Shown here piece by piece: positions 35,398 to 45,824 of a stretch of DNA of 64,000 nucleotides; the first letter of the stretch is position 1; each line of letters starts with the position of its first letter. A program made the translations under genes and the position numbers. The notes under the pieces are model-generated. The model had not been told where the DNA came from, did not search any database, and saw only the letters and a program-made list of their open reading frames with translations. The stretch is from Pseudomonas psychrophila HA-4 (GTDB taxonomy: Bacteria > Pseudomonadota > Gammaproteobacteria > Pseudomonadales > Pseudomonadaceae): NCBI RefSeq assembly GCF_000282975.1, contig NZ_ALJC01000075.1, positions 124,001 to 188,000 of the forward strand. The letters are read 5' to 3'.

Positions 35398-37089
35398 ATG
35401 GCGGCTGTTGCCTCTCAAAAAATACCGACCAATCGTCTTGAGCGCTGGGCAATACCCTGCCTGCTTTTGGCCTTTGTACTGTTTTATCTAGTGCCCTTAA
35501 TGACCCACGGGCTGTGGGTCCCTGACGAAACCCGATACGCCCAGATCAGTCAGGAAATGCTCCAAAGCGGTAATTGGGTTGCGCCGCACTTCATGGGGTT
35601 GCGCTACTTTGAAAAGCCGATTGCGGGCTACTGGATGATCGCCATCGGGCAAGCGGTATTCGGTGACAACCTGTTCGGCGTAAGGATTGCTTCGGCAGTG
35701 AGTACGGGGCTAAGCGTCTGGTTGGCCTGGCTGATTGCCAGCCGACTGTGGAATGATCCGCGCAAATCCTTTGCCAGCGCCCTGCTCTACATGAGTTTTG
35801 GTCTGGTGGCCGGTGAAGCGGGATACGCCAACCTTGATCCGCAGTTCACGCTTTGGGTCAACCTGAGTCTGGTAGCCCTGTGGTTCGCTTTTGACGCCAA
35901 GCATCGCCGCGCGCGGCTGACAGCCTGGGTGGTCGTGGGCGCTGCTTGCGGCATGGGGTTTTTGACCAAGGGCTTTCTGGCCTGGCTTCTGCCCGTGTTG
36001 ATTGGTGTGCCCTATGCCCTGTGGCAGCGCCGCTTTAAAGACCTGTTGATCTATGGTCCGCTGGCGCTGTTGGTCGCGGCAGCCGTGTGCCTACCGTGGG
36101 CGCTGGCTATCCAGCATCAAGCACCTGACTTCTGGCAGTTCTTCTTTTGGAACGAACACATTCGCCGTTTCAGCGCGAACGACGCGCAGCACACCCAGCC
36201 TTGGTGGTTCTACCTGCCGTTGCTGCTCGCGGCCAGCCTGCCATGGGCAGCATTACTGCCCGCGGCACTGCTGGACGCCTGGAAGCAAAAAAGCCAGCCC
36301 GCCATCGGCTATCTGCTGCTGTGGCTAGTGCTGCCACTGGGCATTTTAAGCCTGAGCAAGGGCAAGCTGCCGACCTACATCCTGCCGTGCCTGCTGCCTT
36401 TAGCTCTGTTGATGGGGCATGCGTTGATTGCGTGGATCAATCAAGCCCGTGGCCGGAGCATACGGGTTAATGGTCTGTTGAATACGCTGCTGGCCGTGGT
36501 GGGACTGGCGGGATTGGTTTACCTGCAAGTCGCCCGCCCGGTCTATACCAACACTGAGATGTTCAGCTTGTCTCTAGGCTTTATCGTGCTGATGGCTTGG
36601 CTGCTGACCAACGCTCTGCAAGCCATGCGACCGCTGACCTTGTGGGCCACACCGGCATTAGGCATGGGCTTACTCGTGGCTTTGCTGCCTGCAGCGATGC
36701 CTGCCACGGTGGTCAACAGCAAAATGCCCGACCAGTTTATTGCCGAACATACCCGGGAGCTGAGCCAGACCAGCACCTTGCTGAGTAATGATCTGGGTGC
36801 CGCTTCTGCACTGTCTTGGCGATTGGGTCGCCCTGAAGTCACCCTTTACGACACTGTGGGCGAGCTCAAATACGGCCTGGGTTACGCCGATTCAGCTAAG
36901 CGTAAGGTGGATGTCGCTACCATCAGCGGGTGGCTGAAAGACGCTCAGTCACGCGGTTCTGTTGGCGTGGTGATGCGGGTTAATTCGGCCCAGGAAGTCC
37001 ATGAAGTCGAACTGTTACCTCTGGGGGGCAAACGCTATGAGCGTGGCAACCTGGCAATTTTTATCTTTCCTCAGGTCAAGTCTGAATGA
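35398..37089 (+). CDS. arnT: Lipid A aminoarabinosyltransferase ArnT-like (GT39)
   Basis: 563-residue, multi-pass glycosyltransferase of the GT39/ArnT family. The first periplasmic loop has [18 protein letters not shown] and then [14 protein letters not shown], the ArnT signature with the catalytic D-E pair. ArnT moves 4-amino-4-deoxy-L-arabinose from undecaprenyl phosphate to lipid A at the periplasmic face, giving resistance to cationic peptides. Here it lies outside an arnBCADTEF operon and overlaps a second GT39 gene by 4 bases. ATG 35398 is chosen over GTG 35389 because AGGTGG lies just upstream. Confidence 0.86.
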   Translation: MAAVASQKIPTNRLERWAIPCLLLAFVLFYLVPLMTHGLWVPDETRYAQISQEMLQSGNWVAPHFMGLRYFEKPIAGYWMIAIGQAVFGDNLFGVRIASAVSTGLSVWLAWLIASRLWNDPRKSFASALLYMSFGLVAGEAGYANLDPQFTLWVNLSLVALWFAFDAKHRRARLTAWVVVGAACGMGFLTKGFLAWLLPVLIGVPYALWQRRFKDLLIYGPLALLVAAAVCLPWALAIQHQAPDFWQFFFWNEHIRRFSANDAQHTQPWWFYLPLLLAASLPWAALLPAALLDAWKQKSQPAIGYLLLWLVLPLGILSLSKGKLPTYILPCLLPLALLMGHALIAWINQARGRSIRVNGLLNTLLAVVGLAGLVYLQVARPVYTNTEMFSLSLGFIVLMAWLLTNALQAMRPLTLWATPALGMGLLVALLPAAMPATVVNSKMPDQFIAEHTRELSQTSTLLSNDLGAASALSWRLGRPEVTLYDTVGELKYGLGYADSAKRKVDVATISGWLKDAQSRGSVGVVMRVNSAQEVHEVELLPLGGKRYERGNLAIFIFPQVKSE

Positions 37090-38624
37090 TGGCTCTCACA
37101 CATTGGGTTTCAGCACGCCGGGCGTTGCTGATGCTATTGGCCGTGTCCGCCTTACTGTTGTTACTGGGGCTCGCTTCACGGGAGCTCTGGGGGCCGGAAA
37201 CCCGTTGGGCCAACATTGCCCTGCAGATGTTGCAAACGGGGGATTACCTGGACCCGTACCTGATGGGGAGCGCTTATTACGACAAGCCCTTGCCGTCCTA
37301 TTGGCTGATTACCGCGACGGCGGGCGTGTTTGGTGAGTTGAATCATTGGTCACTGCGCCTGCCATCAGTCATCGCGGCGTGGCTTAGCGTGTGGCTGATT
37401 TACCTAGTCGGCGAGCGCCTGTTCAGCAAAAGCACCGGTTTGATAGCGGGCTGGATGTTGGCCACCACGTTTTACTTCGTGTTTTGGGGTCGCGTGGCCA
37501 CCGCCGACATACTGACCCTGTTCGGCCTGCTGGCAGCCGTCTGGTGGTATTTTCGCGGTCCAGAAGACACGCGCTTTAGCCGCTATTGCGTGTTCTTCCT
37601 GCTGCTGGCTTTAACGTCTTTATTCAAAGGGCTGATCGGCTTTGTGCTACCGGGGCTGGTGCTGTTGCCCCATGTGCTCAGCGAGCAACGCTGGAGGCGC
37701 CATCTGAATGTCAGGATAGTGCTGGCGCTGTCCATCGCCCTGATGGTCTATATGATCCCGTTTGTGCTCTCGCAGCTATATGGCGCGCCCACCTACGGAC
37801 AAAGCGGATTGGGACTGGTAGTGCGTGAAAATGTGGTGCGCTTCTTCCAGCCTTTCGATCATATGGGGCCGATATACACCTACCTGATCTACCTGCCGGT
37901 TTACACCCTGCCGTGGGCGCCGCTGTGGATCATTGGCCTGTGGGTAGCTGTGCGCAACTGGCGGCATATCGAGCCTAATACGCGCTGGCTGGTCTGGGGG
38001 CTGGCGCTGTTGTTCATATTCTTTACCGCCAGTGGCAGCCGACGCAGTTACTACGTGCTGCCCTTGGTCCCTTTTGCCCAACTGTTGGCGGCATGGTGGG
38101 TGGCACGGCGTCTGGAGCAGCGCAAAAAAGCCATCGGCCTAGGCTGGAAGATTAGCGTTGGTGCGAGTGCATCCTTGCTGCTGTTAGTGCTTGGGGTGTT
38201 TTATCCGTGGTCCAACGGAGGCGGTGGGGTGATCCAGTTCGGCCAGGACGTCAAAGCCCAAGCCAGTGAGCAAGCGCCTTGGAATCAATGGCGCATAGTC
38301 ATGATCGACGCAGATAACAAACTGCCCTTGTATGTTCAGAATCAGGGGCAAGCGTTTTATTACGTCAATCAGGATCAGGACTTTGCGCGTCAAGGCAGCA
38401 GTGCAGAGCTGATGGCGTGGCTGGATAAAACCAGCGGTCAACACTTCAACCCGCAACGCACGCTGATTTTCGCCCAATACCGCAGTGGCGATCCGTTACC
38501 GCTGGGCTACCTGAGCGTTGATCACCGTGTCGTGACCAGCCAGGCCGACAACGGTGACCGCCTGCTGCACCACCGTCAGGGCGGCAGCGTGGCGTATATT
38601 CCCGCCGCAGGCGGGAGCTTCTAG
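37086..38624 (+). CDS. Second GT39-family glycosyltransferase
   Basis: 512-residue multi-pass protein, clearly paralogous to the ArnT-like gene before it: [20 protein letters not shown] and [18 protein letters not shown] align with the ArnT catalytic loop (PDETRY...PIAGYW). The E-T-R core is kept, but the usual D before E-T-R is a proline. The acceptor is unknown; lipid A, a protein or an exopolysaccharide are possible. It starts inside the arnT stop codon (ATGA), so the two are translated together and perhaps work on the same undecaprenyl-linked donor. Confidence 0.8.
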   Translation: MMALTHWVSARRALLMLLAVSALLLLLGLASRELWGPETRWANIALQMLQTGDYLDPYLMGSAYYDKPLPSYWLITATAGVFGELNHWSLRLPSVIAAWLSVWLIYLVGERLFSKSTGLIAGWMLATTFYFVFWGRVATADILTLFGLLAAVWWYFRGPEDTRFSRYCVFFLLLALTSLFKGLIGFVLPGLVLLPHVLSEQRWRRHLNVRIVLALSIALMVYMIPFVLSQLYGAPTYGQSGLGLVVRENVVRFFQPFDHMGPIYTYLIYLPVYTLPWAPLWIIGLWVAVRNWRHIEPNTRWLVWGLALLFIFFTASGSRRSYYVLPLVPFAQLLAAWWVARRLEQRKKAIGLGWKISVGASASLLLLVLGVFYPWSNGGGGVIQFGQDVKAQASEQAPWNQWRIVMIDADNKLPLYVQNQGQAFYYVNQDQDFARQGSSAELMAWLDKTSGQHFNPQRTLIFAQYRSGDPLPLGYLSVDHRVVTSQADNGDRLLHHRQGGSVAYIPAAGGSF

Positions 38625-38629
38625 GGGCA

Positions 38630-38683
38630 AGCTGCAAGCGGCACGTTTAAAACGGGCAAGCTTGTAACTTGCCGCTTGCAGCT
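38630..38683. terminator. Inverted repeat between convergent GT39 and pssA genes
   Basis: Arms AGCTGCAAGCGGCA (38630-38643) and TGCCGCTTGCAGCT (38670-38683) are perfectly complementary. It sits between the two stop codons and resembles the REP-type hairpins of fluorescent pseudomonads. Probably ends transcripts in both directions. Confidence 0.65.
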
Positions 38684-38687
38684 GCAT

Positions 38688-40031
38688 TCAGAGAATGCGG
38701 TACAACAACCGCTCGATCCGTACCCGGCTCACGCGGCGCAGGAACTTGGCCACCGCTGGCGGGTAATCTGTCAGGGTTTCCAGGTTTTTGAAGTGATTGA
38801 TGCGCTGGGTATGGGCGAAGATCGCGTCCAGCTCTTTGCCGCGTTGCTCCAGCAGTTCACGCCGCGGGTCGTCGATCAGCAGACCGTTTTCCAGATCCAG
38901 GCGGAACGCCCGCGGATTAAGGTTGTTGCCAGTGAGCAAGGTGTAACGGTCGTCGACCCACATGCCTTTAAGGTGATAGGTGTTGTCACCATCACGCCAC
39001 AGATGCAAGTTGAGCAGACCACTGTCGATCATGCGCTGATGACTTTTGGCAAACCGGCGCAAGCTCAGCTCATACAAATACGGCAGCGCCGCAATCACTC
39101 GAAACGGCTCGCTCGGAGGGATATAGAAGTCGTTAGCGGTCTTGTCACCGACCACGATGTCAATCTTCACCCCACGCTCCAGTGCCCGATTGATTTCACG
39201 GGTTACGGGTAATGGCAGGTTGAAGTAAGGCGTGCAAATGGTCAGTTGCTGCTGGCTGCTGGCGATCAGCTCGCAAATTACCCGGCTCAGCGGGTTGTTT
39301 TTGCCCACACCTAACAATGGGCTGACCGATAAACCAAAATGCCCGGTGGTCCCTAAGTAGGTGTCGTAACTGGCTTTTTTCAGGCGGCTGCGCAAGTCAC
39401 TGATGGCACTGCGCAAACTGCGGGTTGACGGCAATGAAGGCAGATCCAGACGATGAACCGCCTTGGTCTCGATCAGGTCTTCCTGGATAAAGCGCTGCAT
39501 CGAGTCTGCCAGCGGCTTGTTGTGCAGCACGTGATAACGGTCGAAGCGGTACTTGTCGAACTTGTGCAGGTACACGTTGTTCAGGCTGGCGCCGCTGTAG
39601 ATCACGCAATCGTCAACAATAAAACCCTTTAGGTGCAGCACCCCGAACAGCTCACGGGTTTGCACCGGCACGCCATAAATGGGTACTTCACTGGCGTGTG
39701 CCTGGGTTTGCGCCTGGTACCAGGCCGCATTGCCGGGTTGCTTACCCGCCCCGATCAAGCCGCGCTGGGCTCGCAGCCAATCAACCACCACGGCAATTTC
39801 AAGCTCGGGCCGTGCGGCTTTGGCGGCGTGCAAGGCGTCGAGGATTTCTTGTCCGGCTTCGTCCTGTTGCAGGTACAAAGCCACCAGCGTGATGCGCTGT
39901 CGAGCGCCCGCAATGTGCTCCAGCAAGCAACGTCGAAACTCGGCGGCGCTGGGCAAGGTGCTGAACGCATCGGCAGACAGCGGGAAGCTGCGCAGCTTAG
40001 GTAGCAAAGAACGTTTGAAGAGCAACGGCAT
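38688..40031 (-). CDS. pssA: CDP-diacylglycerol-serine O-phosphatidyltransferase PssA
   Basis: 447-residue phospholipase-D-superfamily enzyme that makes phosphatidylserine, the precursor of phosphatidylethanolamine, at the inner face of the membrane. Two HKD-type motifs are present: HLKGFIVDDCVIYSG and HLKGMWVDDRYTLLTGNN. The protein ends RIERLLYRIL, typical of the gamma-proteobacterial PssA. ATG 40031 is chosen over the upstream in-frame codon at 40106 because the family starts at MPLLFKRS; the ribosome-binding site is weak. Confidence 0.9.
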   Translation of the reverse strand: MPLLFKRSLLPKLRSFPLSADAFSTLPSAAEFRRCLLEHIAGARQRITLVALYLQQDEAGQEILDALHAAKAARPELEIAVVVDWLRAQRGLIGAGKQPGNAAWYQAQTQAHASEVPIYGVPVQTRELFGVLHLKGFIVDDCVIYSGASLNNVYLHKFDKYRFDRYHVLHNKPLADSMQRFIQEDLIETKAVHRLDLPSLPSTRSLRSAISDLRSRLKKASYDTYLGTTGHFGLSVSPLLGVGKNNPLSRVICELIASSQQQLTICTPYFNLPLPVTREINRALERGVKIDIVVGDKTANDFYIPPSEPFRVIAALPYLYELSLRRFAKSHQRMIDSGLLNLHLWRDGDNTYHLKGMWVDDRYTLLTGNNLNPRAFRLDLENGLLIDDPRRELLEQRGKELDAIFAHTQRINHFKNLETLTDYPPAVAKFLRRVSRVRIERLLYRIL

Positions 40032-40124
40032 AGGGCTCGCTATGGGTCGAATGCAAATGACCGCAAAGCTTACACGAATGGGCTTTGAAGCTGTAGTCGC
40101 TAGCATTTACTGTCGCGTCCACGG

Positions 40125-41264
40125 CTACGCGTTATGAGCAAGACTCAGCAATCGAGCAATGTCGCGCGCACGGTCGGTGAGTAGTTGCGCAGCCTGTGCG
40201 CACGCGTCTTCAAGGCTCATCGGGCCGCTGGTCAAGGCAAACGCGGCGTTAATCCCGTGCTCGTATAACGCTTGATAACCCTCGCCCAAGGTGCCCGCCA
40301 GTACCACCACCGGTACGCCTTGTGCTTGGGCGATACGCGCCACGCCAAATGGGGTTTTACCGCGCAGGGTTTGTGCATCAAAGCGCCCTTCGCCGGTGAT
40401 CACCAAATCTGCGCCTTTGACGGCGTCAGCAAGGCCCACCAGCTCTGCAACCACGTCAACCCCGGCACGAAATTGCGCACCCAAAAACGCTTTGGCGGCA
40501 AACCCCAGCCCACCGGCTGCGCCCGAACCAGGCTCATCACGCACATCGTTAGGCAAGACTGTGGCGCAGTGGTCCGCAAAATGGCTCAAGGCGCTATCCA
40601 GCAAACGGACCTGCTCAGGAGCGGCCCCTTTTTGCGGGCCGAAAATAGCCGAAGCCCCGTGTTCGCCGCACAACGGATTGTTAACGTCGGCGGCTATTTC
40701 GAAGCGCACCTCGGCCAACCGTGGATCAAGCCCAGCCAGCTCAATGCGTGCCACATTCGCCAGCGCCAGACCACCCTGCACCAGGCTTTCGCCCTGCTCA
40801 TCGAACAGACCCAGCCCCAACGCTTGCAAAGCCCCGGCGCCCGCGTCGTTGGTGGCACTACCGCCGATGGCCAAGATGATCCGCTGGGCACCTGCATCTA
40901 GCGCCGCTTTGATCAATTGGCCAGTGCCAAAGGTACTGCTGATGCACGCGTCGCGCTCGCTGCGAGCAACTAACTGCAAACCACTGGCTTCGGCCATTTC
41001 AATAATTGCCGTGCGGCTGTCCGGCAGCCAGCCCCAATGGGCCTCGACTGGCGCTCCCAATGGGCCTTGCACACGTTGTCGGCGTAACTGGCCATTACCC
41101 GCTGCGACAATCGCATCGACGGTGCCTTCGCCGCCATCTGCCATGGGGCACGTGATCAGTTGCGCATCAGGCAATACATCGCTCAATCCGGCGGCAATGG
41201 CATCGGCGACCTTTTCGGCGCTCAGGCTGTCTTTGAACGAGTCAGGGGCAATCACGATTTTCAT
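40125..41264 (-). CDS. Glycerate kinase (GarK/GlxK type)
   Basis: 379-residue cytoplasmic kinase phosphorylating D-glycerate. The family opening MKIVIAPDSFKDSLSA, the PMADGGEGTVDA block, LAIGGSATNDAG and ITGEGRFDAQT are all present. It lies downstream of cdaR on the same strand, about 115 bases away, so it is probably a CdaR target in sugar-diacid or glyoxylate use. The long plus-strand frame across it (Ser/Pro/Ala-rich) is a codon shadow. Confidence 0.93.
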   Translation of the reverse strand: MKIVIAPDSFKDSLSAEKVADAIAAGLSDVLPDAQLITCPMADGGEGTVDAIVAAGNGQLRRQRVQGPLGAPVEAHWGWLPDSRTAIIEMAEASGLQLVARSERDACISSTFGTGQLIKAALDAGAQRIILAIGGSATNDAGAGALQALGLGLFDEQGESLVQGGLALANVARIELAGLDPRLAEVRFEIAADVNNPLCGEHGASAIFGPQKGAAPEQVRLLDSALSHFADHCATVLPNDVRDEPGSGAAGGLGFAAKAFLGAQFRAGVDVVAELVGLADAVKGADLVITGEGRFDAQTLRGKTPFGVARIAQAQGVPVVVLAGTLGEGYQALYEHGINAAFALTSGPMSLEDACAQAAQLLTDRARDIARLLSLAHNA

Positions 41265-41379
41265 GGGGCGAATCTCCAGTTCTTATGCCCTTCATGCTGC
41301 CAGTTACCGGGGTTAAACACGCCAGTCTGGTGCACAAGCAATCACAGGGTTTGTTGTTCATTTTCACAAGACGCAGGGT

Positions 41380-42477
41380 TTAGTTCTGCGCCAGCAGTTG
41401 CACACCCAGATATAGCGCCAGCATGCCATTGAGGCTCAACGGATCCACGCCGCTTAATTCAGCGATGCGCTCCATGCGGTAACGCAGACTGTTGCGGTGA
41501 ATGCCCAAGGCATCGGCACAAGGCTGGCTTTGGCCATCGTGTTCACACCAACTGCGCAGCGTGGTGATCAGTTGGCCGTTGCTGTCTTTGGCCACCACTT
41601 TGTGCAACGGCCCTAAGAGTTCCTCGACGGCGTCGTCGTTGCGATAGCGCCACAACATGACCGGCAGTCGATAACGATTGAGCGCCAGCAAACACGTGTG
41701 TGGCACGACATCACGACCATAAGCCAGTAGGTCTGCAACCCGTCGATAACCGCGACGTAAGCCTTTTAGCGCTTCGGCTTGATCGCCTGTTGCCACGCGC
41801 AGCACTTTCCAGCCCTGGCCCTCAAGCTTCTCAAGCAAGCGCAGGTCATCCAGCACAGCCGTGGCTGAGCGACACCACAGCAACGAGCCCGTGGCTGGGG
41901 TCACGCACCAACTGTCCGGGTAGCGCGATTGCAACCACGCGCTGAGTGCTTCGGCGCTTTGGCCCTTGTCCAGTTCAAACAGGTATGGAATGCGCGACAA
42001 CTGAGGCTTGAGACCCAACTGTTGAGCTTCGTCGATGAGTCGCGGCGAATCCCCGGTGTCGCTAAGCAACAACGCCACCAGATCATCACAACGTTGACGC
42101 CGCCATTGTTGCTCCGCCTGCTGATGCCGCTGGCCCACCAGCATTTCAGCGGTCATTCGCACCAGTTCGGCATACGTGCGCAGCAATTCAGGTTCACCTG
42201 TCAGACCCAGCACGCCAATCAGGCGCTGGTCGAGCAGCAATGGGAGGTTGATACCGGGCTGTACGCCCTTGAGGTGCTTGGCGGTTTGCGCGTCGATTTC
42301 GACCACACGCCCATTGGCCAGCACCAGTTGCGCGCCTTCGTGTCGAGTATTGATACGCTCGGGTTCTCCACTGCCTAGAATCAGGCCTTGGCTGTCCATG
42401 ACATTTACGTTGAACGGCAGAATGGCCATCGCGCGATCTACGATGTCCTGCGCCAAATCATGATCCAGTTCAAACAT
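41380..42477 (-). CDS. cdaR: Sugar diacid utilisation regulator CdaR
   Basis: 365-residue transcriptional activator of the CdaR/PucR type. The N-terminal sugar-diacid-recognition domain (about residues 1-135) opens with LAQDIVDRAMAILPFNVNVMD. The C-terminal PucR-type helix-turn-helix contains LGIHRNSLRYRMERIAEL. It responds to D-glycerate, galactarate or glucarate and activates their catabolic genes. The ribosome-binding site AAGGA is 10 bases upstream of the ATG. It is read into the glycerate kinase gene. Confidence 0.92.
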   Translation of the reverse strand: MFELDHDLAQDIVDRAMAILPFNVNVMDSQGLILGSGEPERINTRHEGAQLVLANGRVVEIDAQTAKHLKGVQPGINLPLLLDQRLIGVLGLTGEPELLRTYAELVRMTAEMLVGQRHQQAEQQWRRQRCDDLVALLLSDTGDSPRLIDEAQQLGLKPQLSRIPYLFELDKGQSAEALSAWLQSRYPDSWCVTPATGSLLWCRSATAVLDDLRLLEKLEGQGWKVLRVATGDQAEALKGLRRGYRRVADLLAYGRDVVPHTCLLALNRYRLPVMLWRYRNDDAVEELLGPLHKVVAKDSNGQLITTLRSWCEHDGQSQPCADALGIHRNSLRYRMERIAELSGVDPLSLNGMLALYLGVQLLAQN

Positions 42478-42634
42478 AGGGTGGCAATCCTTGGAAACAT
42501 TTGTTCATGGGCACAGGGGAGCAGCGAAATGCTGTGCGGCGGTACAAAGACAGCGACGTTGTAGTGACAGCGACGCATGCAGCGATCAACGTTAACCTCG
42601 GATCGTGAAAAAACATAATAAAGTGCGGCATAAA

Positions 42635-42834
42635 ATGTCAAAGAGTGCCCACTCAGCGCGCACGCAAAAGCCGTAGGTTTGGCGCTGATCGACGCAATAG
42701 AGGCTCTACCTGATGGCGACGACCTAGCCTTGTATCGGTTGGCGCTGCGCATGACTGACAGAGGCTTGTTTGGTCGCGAATCCACTTGCGATTTGCCCTA
42801 CAACACCTTCAGGCCTCAAGCTACGCACTCCTAA
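42635..42834 (+). pseudogene. Possible small broken gene before rarD
   Basis: An ATG at 42635 begins MSKSAHSARTQKP and stops after 13 codons. If one A is added to the run at 42662-42665 the frame continues as KAVGLALIDAIEALPDGDD through LALYRLALRMTDRGLFGRE to a stop at 42834, a protein-like sequence of about 66 residues. No family is recognised and the ribosome-binding site is poor. The remaining spacer between cdaR and rarD shows nothing else I can support. Confidence 0.3.
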
Positions 42835-42865
42835 AAATCATAAAGTGCGTTTCAACGAGGCTGTT

Positions 42866-43750
42866 GTGTCTAAAGGTATTGTTTTATCGGTTCTGGCATC
42901 GAGCCTGTTCGCTGTCATGTATTACTACACGTCCCTGCTCTGGCCCTTGAACGGTGCCGAAATCTTCGGTTGGCGCATGCTCCTGACGCTACCGTGCATG
43001 ACGCTGTTCATGTGTTTTTCAGGCGATTGGCGACGCATTCCCGCGATTGTCTCCCGACTGCGCGAACAACCCCGGCTGTGGGCTGTTCTCCTGGCGTCCA
43101 GCGCCTTGGTAGGCGTGCAACTTTGGTTGTTCCTGTGGGCACCGCTTAATGGGCATAGCTTGGACGTTTCGCTGGGCTATTTCCTGCTGCCGCTGACGAT
43201 GCTCCTGACCGCTCGCATGGTGTTTGGCGAACACCTGTCACACCTGCAAAAAATTGCCGCTGCTCTGGCTGCCATCGGCGTTGCTAATGAGGTGTACCGC
43301 GTCGGTGGGTTCTCGTGGACCACACTGGTGGTTGCCCTCGGCTACCCAATGTATTTTGTGCTGCGCAAGCGCGCAGGCACCGACAACCTCGGCGGGCTGT
43401 GGTTTGACATGCTGCTGTTGATCCCGGTGGCGTGGTGGTTTGTACAAAGCGGTGATCACGGTTTCAACGTGGCCAGCCTGCGTCCGGCGCTGTACTTCTT
43501 GATCCCGGTGCTGGGCGGCATCAGCGCCCTGGCCTTGATCAGCTACATCATCGCCAGTCGGATGCTGCCTTTTAGCCTGTTTGGCCTGCTCAGTTACGTC
43601 GAACCGGTTTTACTGGTGTGTGTCGCCTTGTTGCTGGGCGAAAGCATCAGCGCCGGCCAATGGTTCACGTACATACCGATATGGCTGGCCGTGATGGTGC
43701 TGATATTTGAAGGTTTCAAGCACCTGGTCCGACAACGGCGGTCGGTGTAG
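42866..43750 (+). CDS. rarD: EamA-family transporter RarD
   Basis: 294-residue, ten-helix membrane protein of the RarD branch of the drug/metabolite transporter superfamily, an exporter or permease of unknown natural substrate. Family blocks are YYYTSLLWPLNG, GWRMLLTLPCM, LSLGYFLLPL-like SLGYFLLPL and SYVEPVLLVCVALLLGE. A GTG at 42866 is chosen because GAGG lies 6 bases upstream and homologues start at MSKG; the longer upstream frame is not needed. Convergent with the histidine kinase gene, 9 bases apart. Confidence 0.87.
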   Translation: MSKGIVLSVLASSLFAVMYYYTSLLWPLNGAEIFGWRMLLTLPCMTLFMCFSGDWRRIPAIVSRLREQPRLWAVLLASSALVGVQLWLFLWAPLNGHSLDVSLGYFLLPLTMLLTARMVFGEHLSHLQKIAAALAAIGVANEVYRVGGFSWTTLVVALGYPMYFVLRKRAGTDNLGGLWFDMLLLIPVAWWFVQSGDHGFNVASLRPALYFLIPVLGGISALALISYIIASRMLPFSLFGLLSYVEPVLLVCVALLLGESISAGQWFTYIPIWLAVMVLIFEGFKHLVRQRRSV

Positions 43751-43759
43751 TGCCTGGCT

Positions 43760-45055
43760 TCACGCTGGCAACCACAGCCTGAAGCGGGCGCCACCCAAAG
43801 GTGATTGCTCAACGCTTAACGTGCCGCCTTGGGCCTCCAAGGCGCGCCGACTGATCGCCAAGCCCAGCCCGAAGCCTCCGGTTGCCCGATCACGGCTGCG
43901 GTCCAGTCGATAGAACGGCTCGAAAATGCGCTCGCGCTCTTGCTCGGGGATGCCAATTCCGTCGTCATCCACCCATAATTCGCAGCCTTGCGAACCTAAG
44001 CTCACCCCTATCTGAATCCGCCGATCGCAATAGCGCATGGCGTTGCGCACCAGGTTTTGCAGTGCGCGTGCAGTCAGGCGTGGGTCCAGCGCAAAACGCT
44101 CTTCGGTGCCTTGCAACAGCACATCGAGGACGATTTCCGGCGCTTCGAGCTCTTCGTCAAAACTACCCAGAATACTGTCGATAAACTCAGTCAGCGATAC
44201 CTCTACACGCTCAGGCACCAGCGCAGGATTTTGCAGGCGACTGAACGACAGCAATTCCAGTACCAATTCATCCAGTTCGCGTATGTGCCCGACCAGCAAG
44301 TGCAAACGCTCACGGCTGGCCTCTGGCAGGTCGTCACATAAGACCAGCGCCAGCCCAAAATCGAGCCGGGTCAATGGGGTACGCAACTCATGTGAGACCG
44401 CGTTGAGCAAATCCCGCTGCTGGTTGAGTAGGTTTTCAACGTCCTGGGCCATGGCGTCAAAAGCGCTGGCCAAGCCATGGATGTTGGAGCGCGCTGAAAT
44501 CTGTGTGCGCTCGCTTAATTGGCCCTGGCCAATGCGTGCCGCTGTGCGTTTCAGTTGCTCAAGATCGCGCCAGTGCGGGCGCAGCCACAGCAGCAAACCA
44601 CCCAGCAAGGCCGCGCCGATCAGTACGTTGATGCTCCAATACAGCACGTTCATGTCGAACGGGTCGGGCGGCATCACCAACTCAATGGCCTGTTGTTGAT
44701 TCAGCGGCGATACCACGCGCGTACGCCAGCCCCACTCACCAATGCGCAGAACGCCTTGCCCTTGATGTAACTGGTGCTGCTCTTTGGCCGTGAACTGAGG
44801 GTCGGTAATCGGTAGCAGGTTGACGCGCAACGGCTCGAACTGTGTATCCAGTTGCTGAGCAAGCGCTGGCCACTGCTCAGCCGGCAACGTGTGGAATTGT
44901 TTGACCAGAAGGGTTTGCATGCCACGCGACATGTCGACGTTGTAGTTCATGAAGCGATCGTGGAACACCGTAACGATGAGTGCGGGCACCAAGTAAATCG
45001 CTGCCGCAAAGGTCACAATCGTAACCAGATACAACCGTATAAGAATTTTGAACAC
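43760..45055 (-). CDS. Sensor histidine kinase of an RND-linked two-component system
   Basis: 431-residue inner-membrane kinase with two transmembrane helices (residues ~7-30 and ~145-165), a periplasmic domain between them, HAMP, HisKA and HATPase_c. The phosphorylated histidine is His222 (VSHELRTPLTRLD). The N-box is NLVRNAMRYC and the G-boxes DDDGIGIPEQ and GGFGLGLAIS. It starts (GTG) 3 bases after the response regulator stop. The arrangement regulator-kinase divergent from an MFP-RND pair is that of PA1435-PA1438 of P. aeruginosa as I remember it. The signal is unknown. Confidence 0.9.
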   Translation of the reverse strand: MFKILIRLYLVTIVTFAAAIYLVPALIVTVFHDRFMNYNVDMSRGMQTLLVKQFHTLPAEQWPALAQQLDTQFEPLRVNLLPITDPQFTAKEQHQLHQGQGVLRIGEWGWRTRVVSPLNQQQAIELVMPPDPFDMNVLYWSINVLIGAALLGGLLLWLRPHWRDLEQLKRTAARIGQGQLSERTQISARSNIHGLASAFDAMAQDVENLLNQQRDLLNAVSHELRTPLTRLDFGLALVLCDDLPEASRERLHLLVGHIRELDELVLELLSFSRLQNPALVPERVEVSLTEFIDSILGSFDEELEAPEIVLDVLLQGTEERFALDPRLTARALQNLVRNAMRYCDRRIQIGVSLGSQGCELWVDDDGIGIPEQERERIFEPFYRLDRSRDRATGGFGLGLAISRRALEAQGGTLSVEQSPLGGARFRLWLPA

Positions 45056-45058
45056 GAA

Positions 45059-45760
45059 TCAGCATTCCCATTCCGAGCGACTGAACAAGTAACCCTTGCC
45101 CCACACGGTTTTGATCTTGCGCGCTTCACCCGCGTCATCGTTGAACTTGCGTCGCAACTTGGAAATGGCCACGTCCACTGAGCGATCGGTGCCGTTAAAT
45201 TCAATGCCTCGCAGACGTTGCAGGATCTGGTCACGGCTCAGCACTTCACCCGCATGCCGGGCCAATACCACCAAGAGGTTGTATTCGCCGCTCGAGAGCT
45301 CGATGATGTCACCGCGCCATGTCACAGTGCGTTCCGACAAGTCGATGCACAAATTGCCCATTAGAATCCGGTCGCTTGCTACTTGCGGCTCTGCCAGGCT
45401 GCTGCGCCGCAATAAAGTGCGTACCCGCGCCAACAGTACCCGGGGGTCGCAAGGTTTTGTCACATAATCGTCGGCGCCCATCTCTAGTCCCAGCACCTGA
45501 TCATGGCTATCGTCGCGCGCAGTCAACATCAGGATCGGCAGGCTCGCGGAGTCGGTTCGTAACAAACGACAGACTTGCAAACCATCAAGACCCGGCAACA
45601 TCAGGTCGAGAATTACTAGGTCTGGCGGGTTGCTTCGTGCCAAGTCACGGACTTGGTCACCGCGTGCAATCACGCTGACTTGGTAGCCGTTACGCTCCAA
45701 ATAGCTGGCGATCAGCTCCGAAAGTGCGGCGTCATCTTCGACCAGAAAAATAGTGGGCAT
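45059..45760 (-). CDS. OmpR-family response regulator
   Basis: 233-residue regulator with a receiver domain (EDD near residue 8, phospho-acceptor Asp52 in VILDLMLPG, Lys in VTKPCDPR) and a C-terminal winged helix (KTVWGKGYLF). It is transcribed with the kinase and divergent from the efflux genes across 176 bases that contain tandem TTCACA repeats. Probable activator of the pump, binding these repeats. Confidence 0.92.
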   Translation of the reverse strand: MPTIFLVEDDAALSELIASYLERNGYQVSVIARGDQVRDLARSNPPDLVILDLMLPGLDGLQVCRLLRTDSASLPILMLTARDDSHDQVLGLEMGADDYVTKPCDPRVLLARVRTLLRRSSLAEPQVASDRILMGNLCIDLSERTVTWRGDIIELSSGEYNLLVVLARHAGEVLSRDQILQRLRGIEFNGTDRSVDVAISKLRRKFNDDAGEARKIKTVWGKGYLFSRSEWEC

Positions 45761-45824
45761 AATAAATGTTTACAAACGGGGAAAGCCCGAAGGATATACA
45801 ACCTCAAGGGATAGGAGCAGAACC

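Noticed and set aside
40291..41316. 341-codon plus-strand frame
   Set aside because: It is antisense to the glycerate kinase gene, whose motifs are clear. The plus-strand translation is Ser/Pro/Ala-rich with no domain, a typical shadow in GC-rich DNA.
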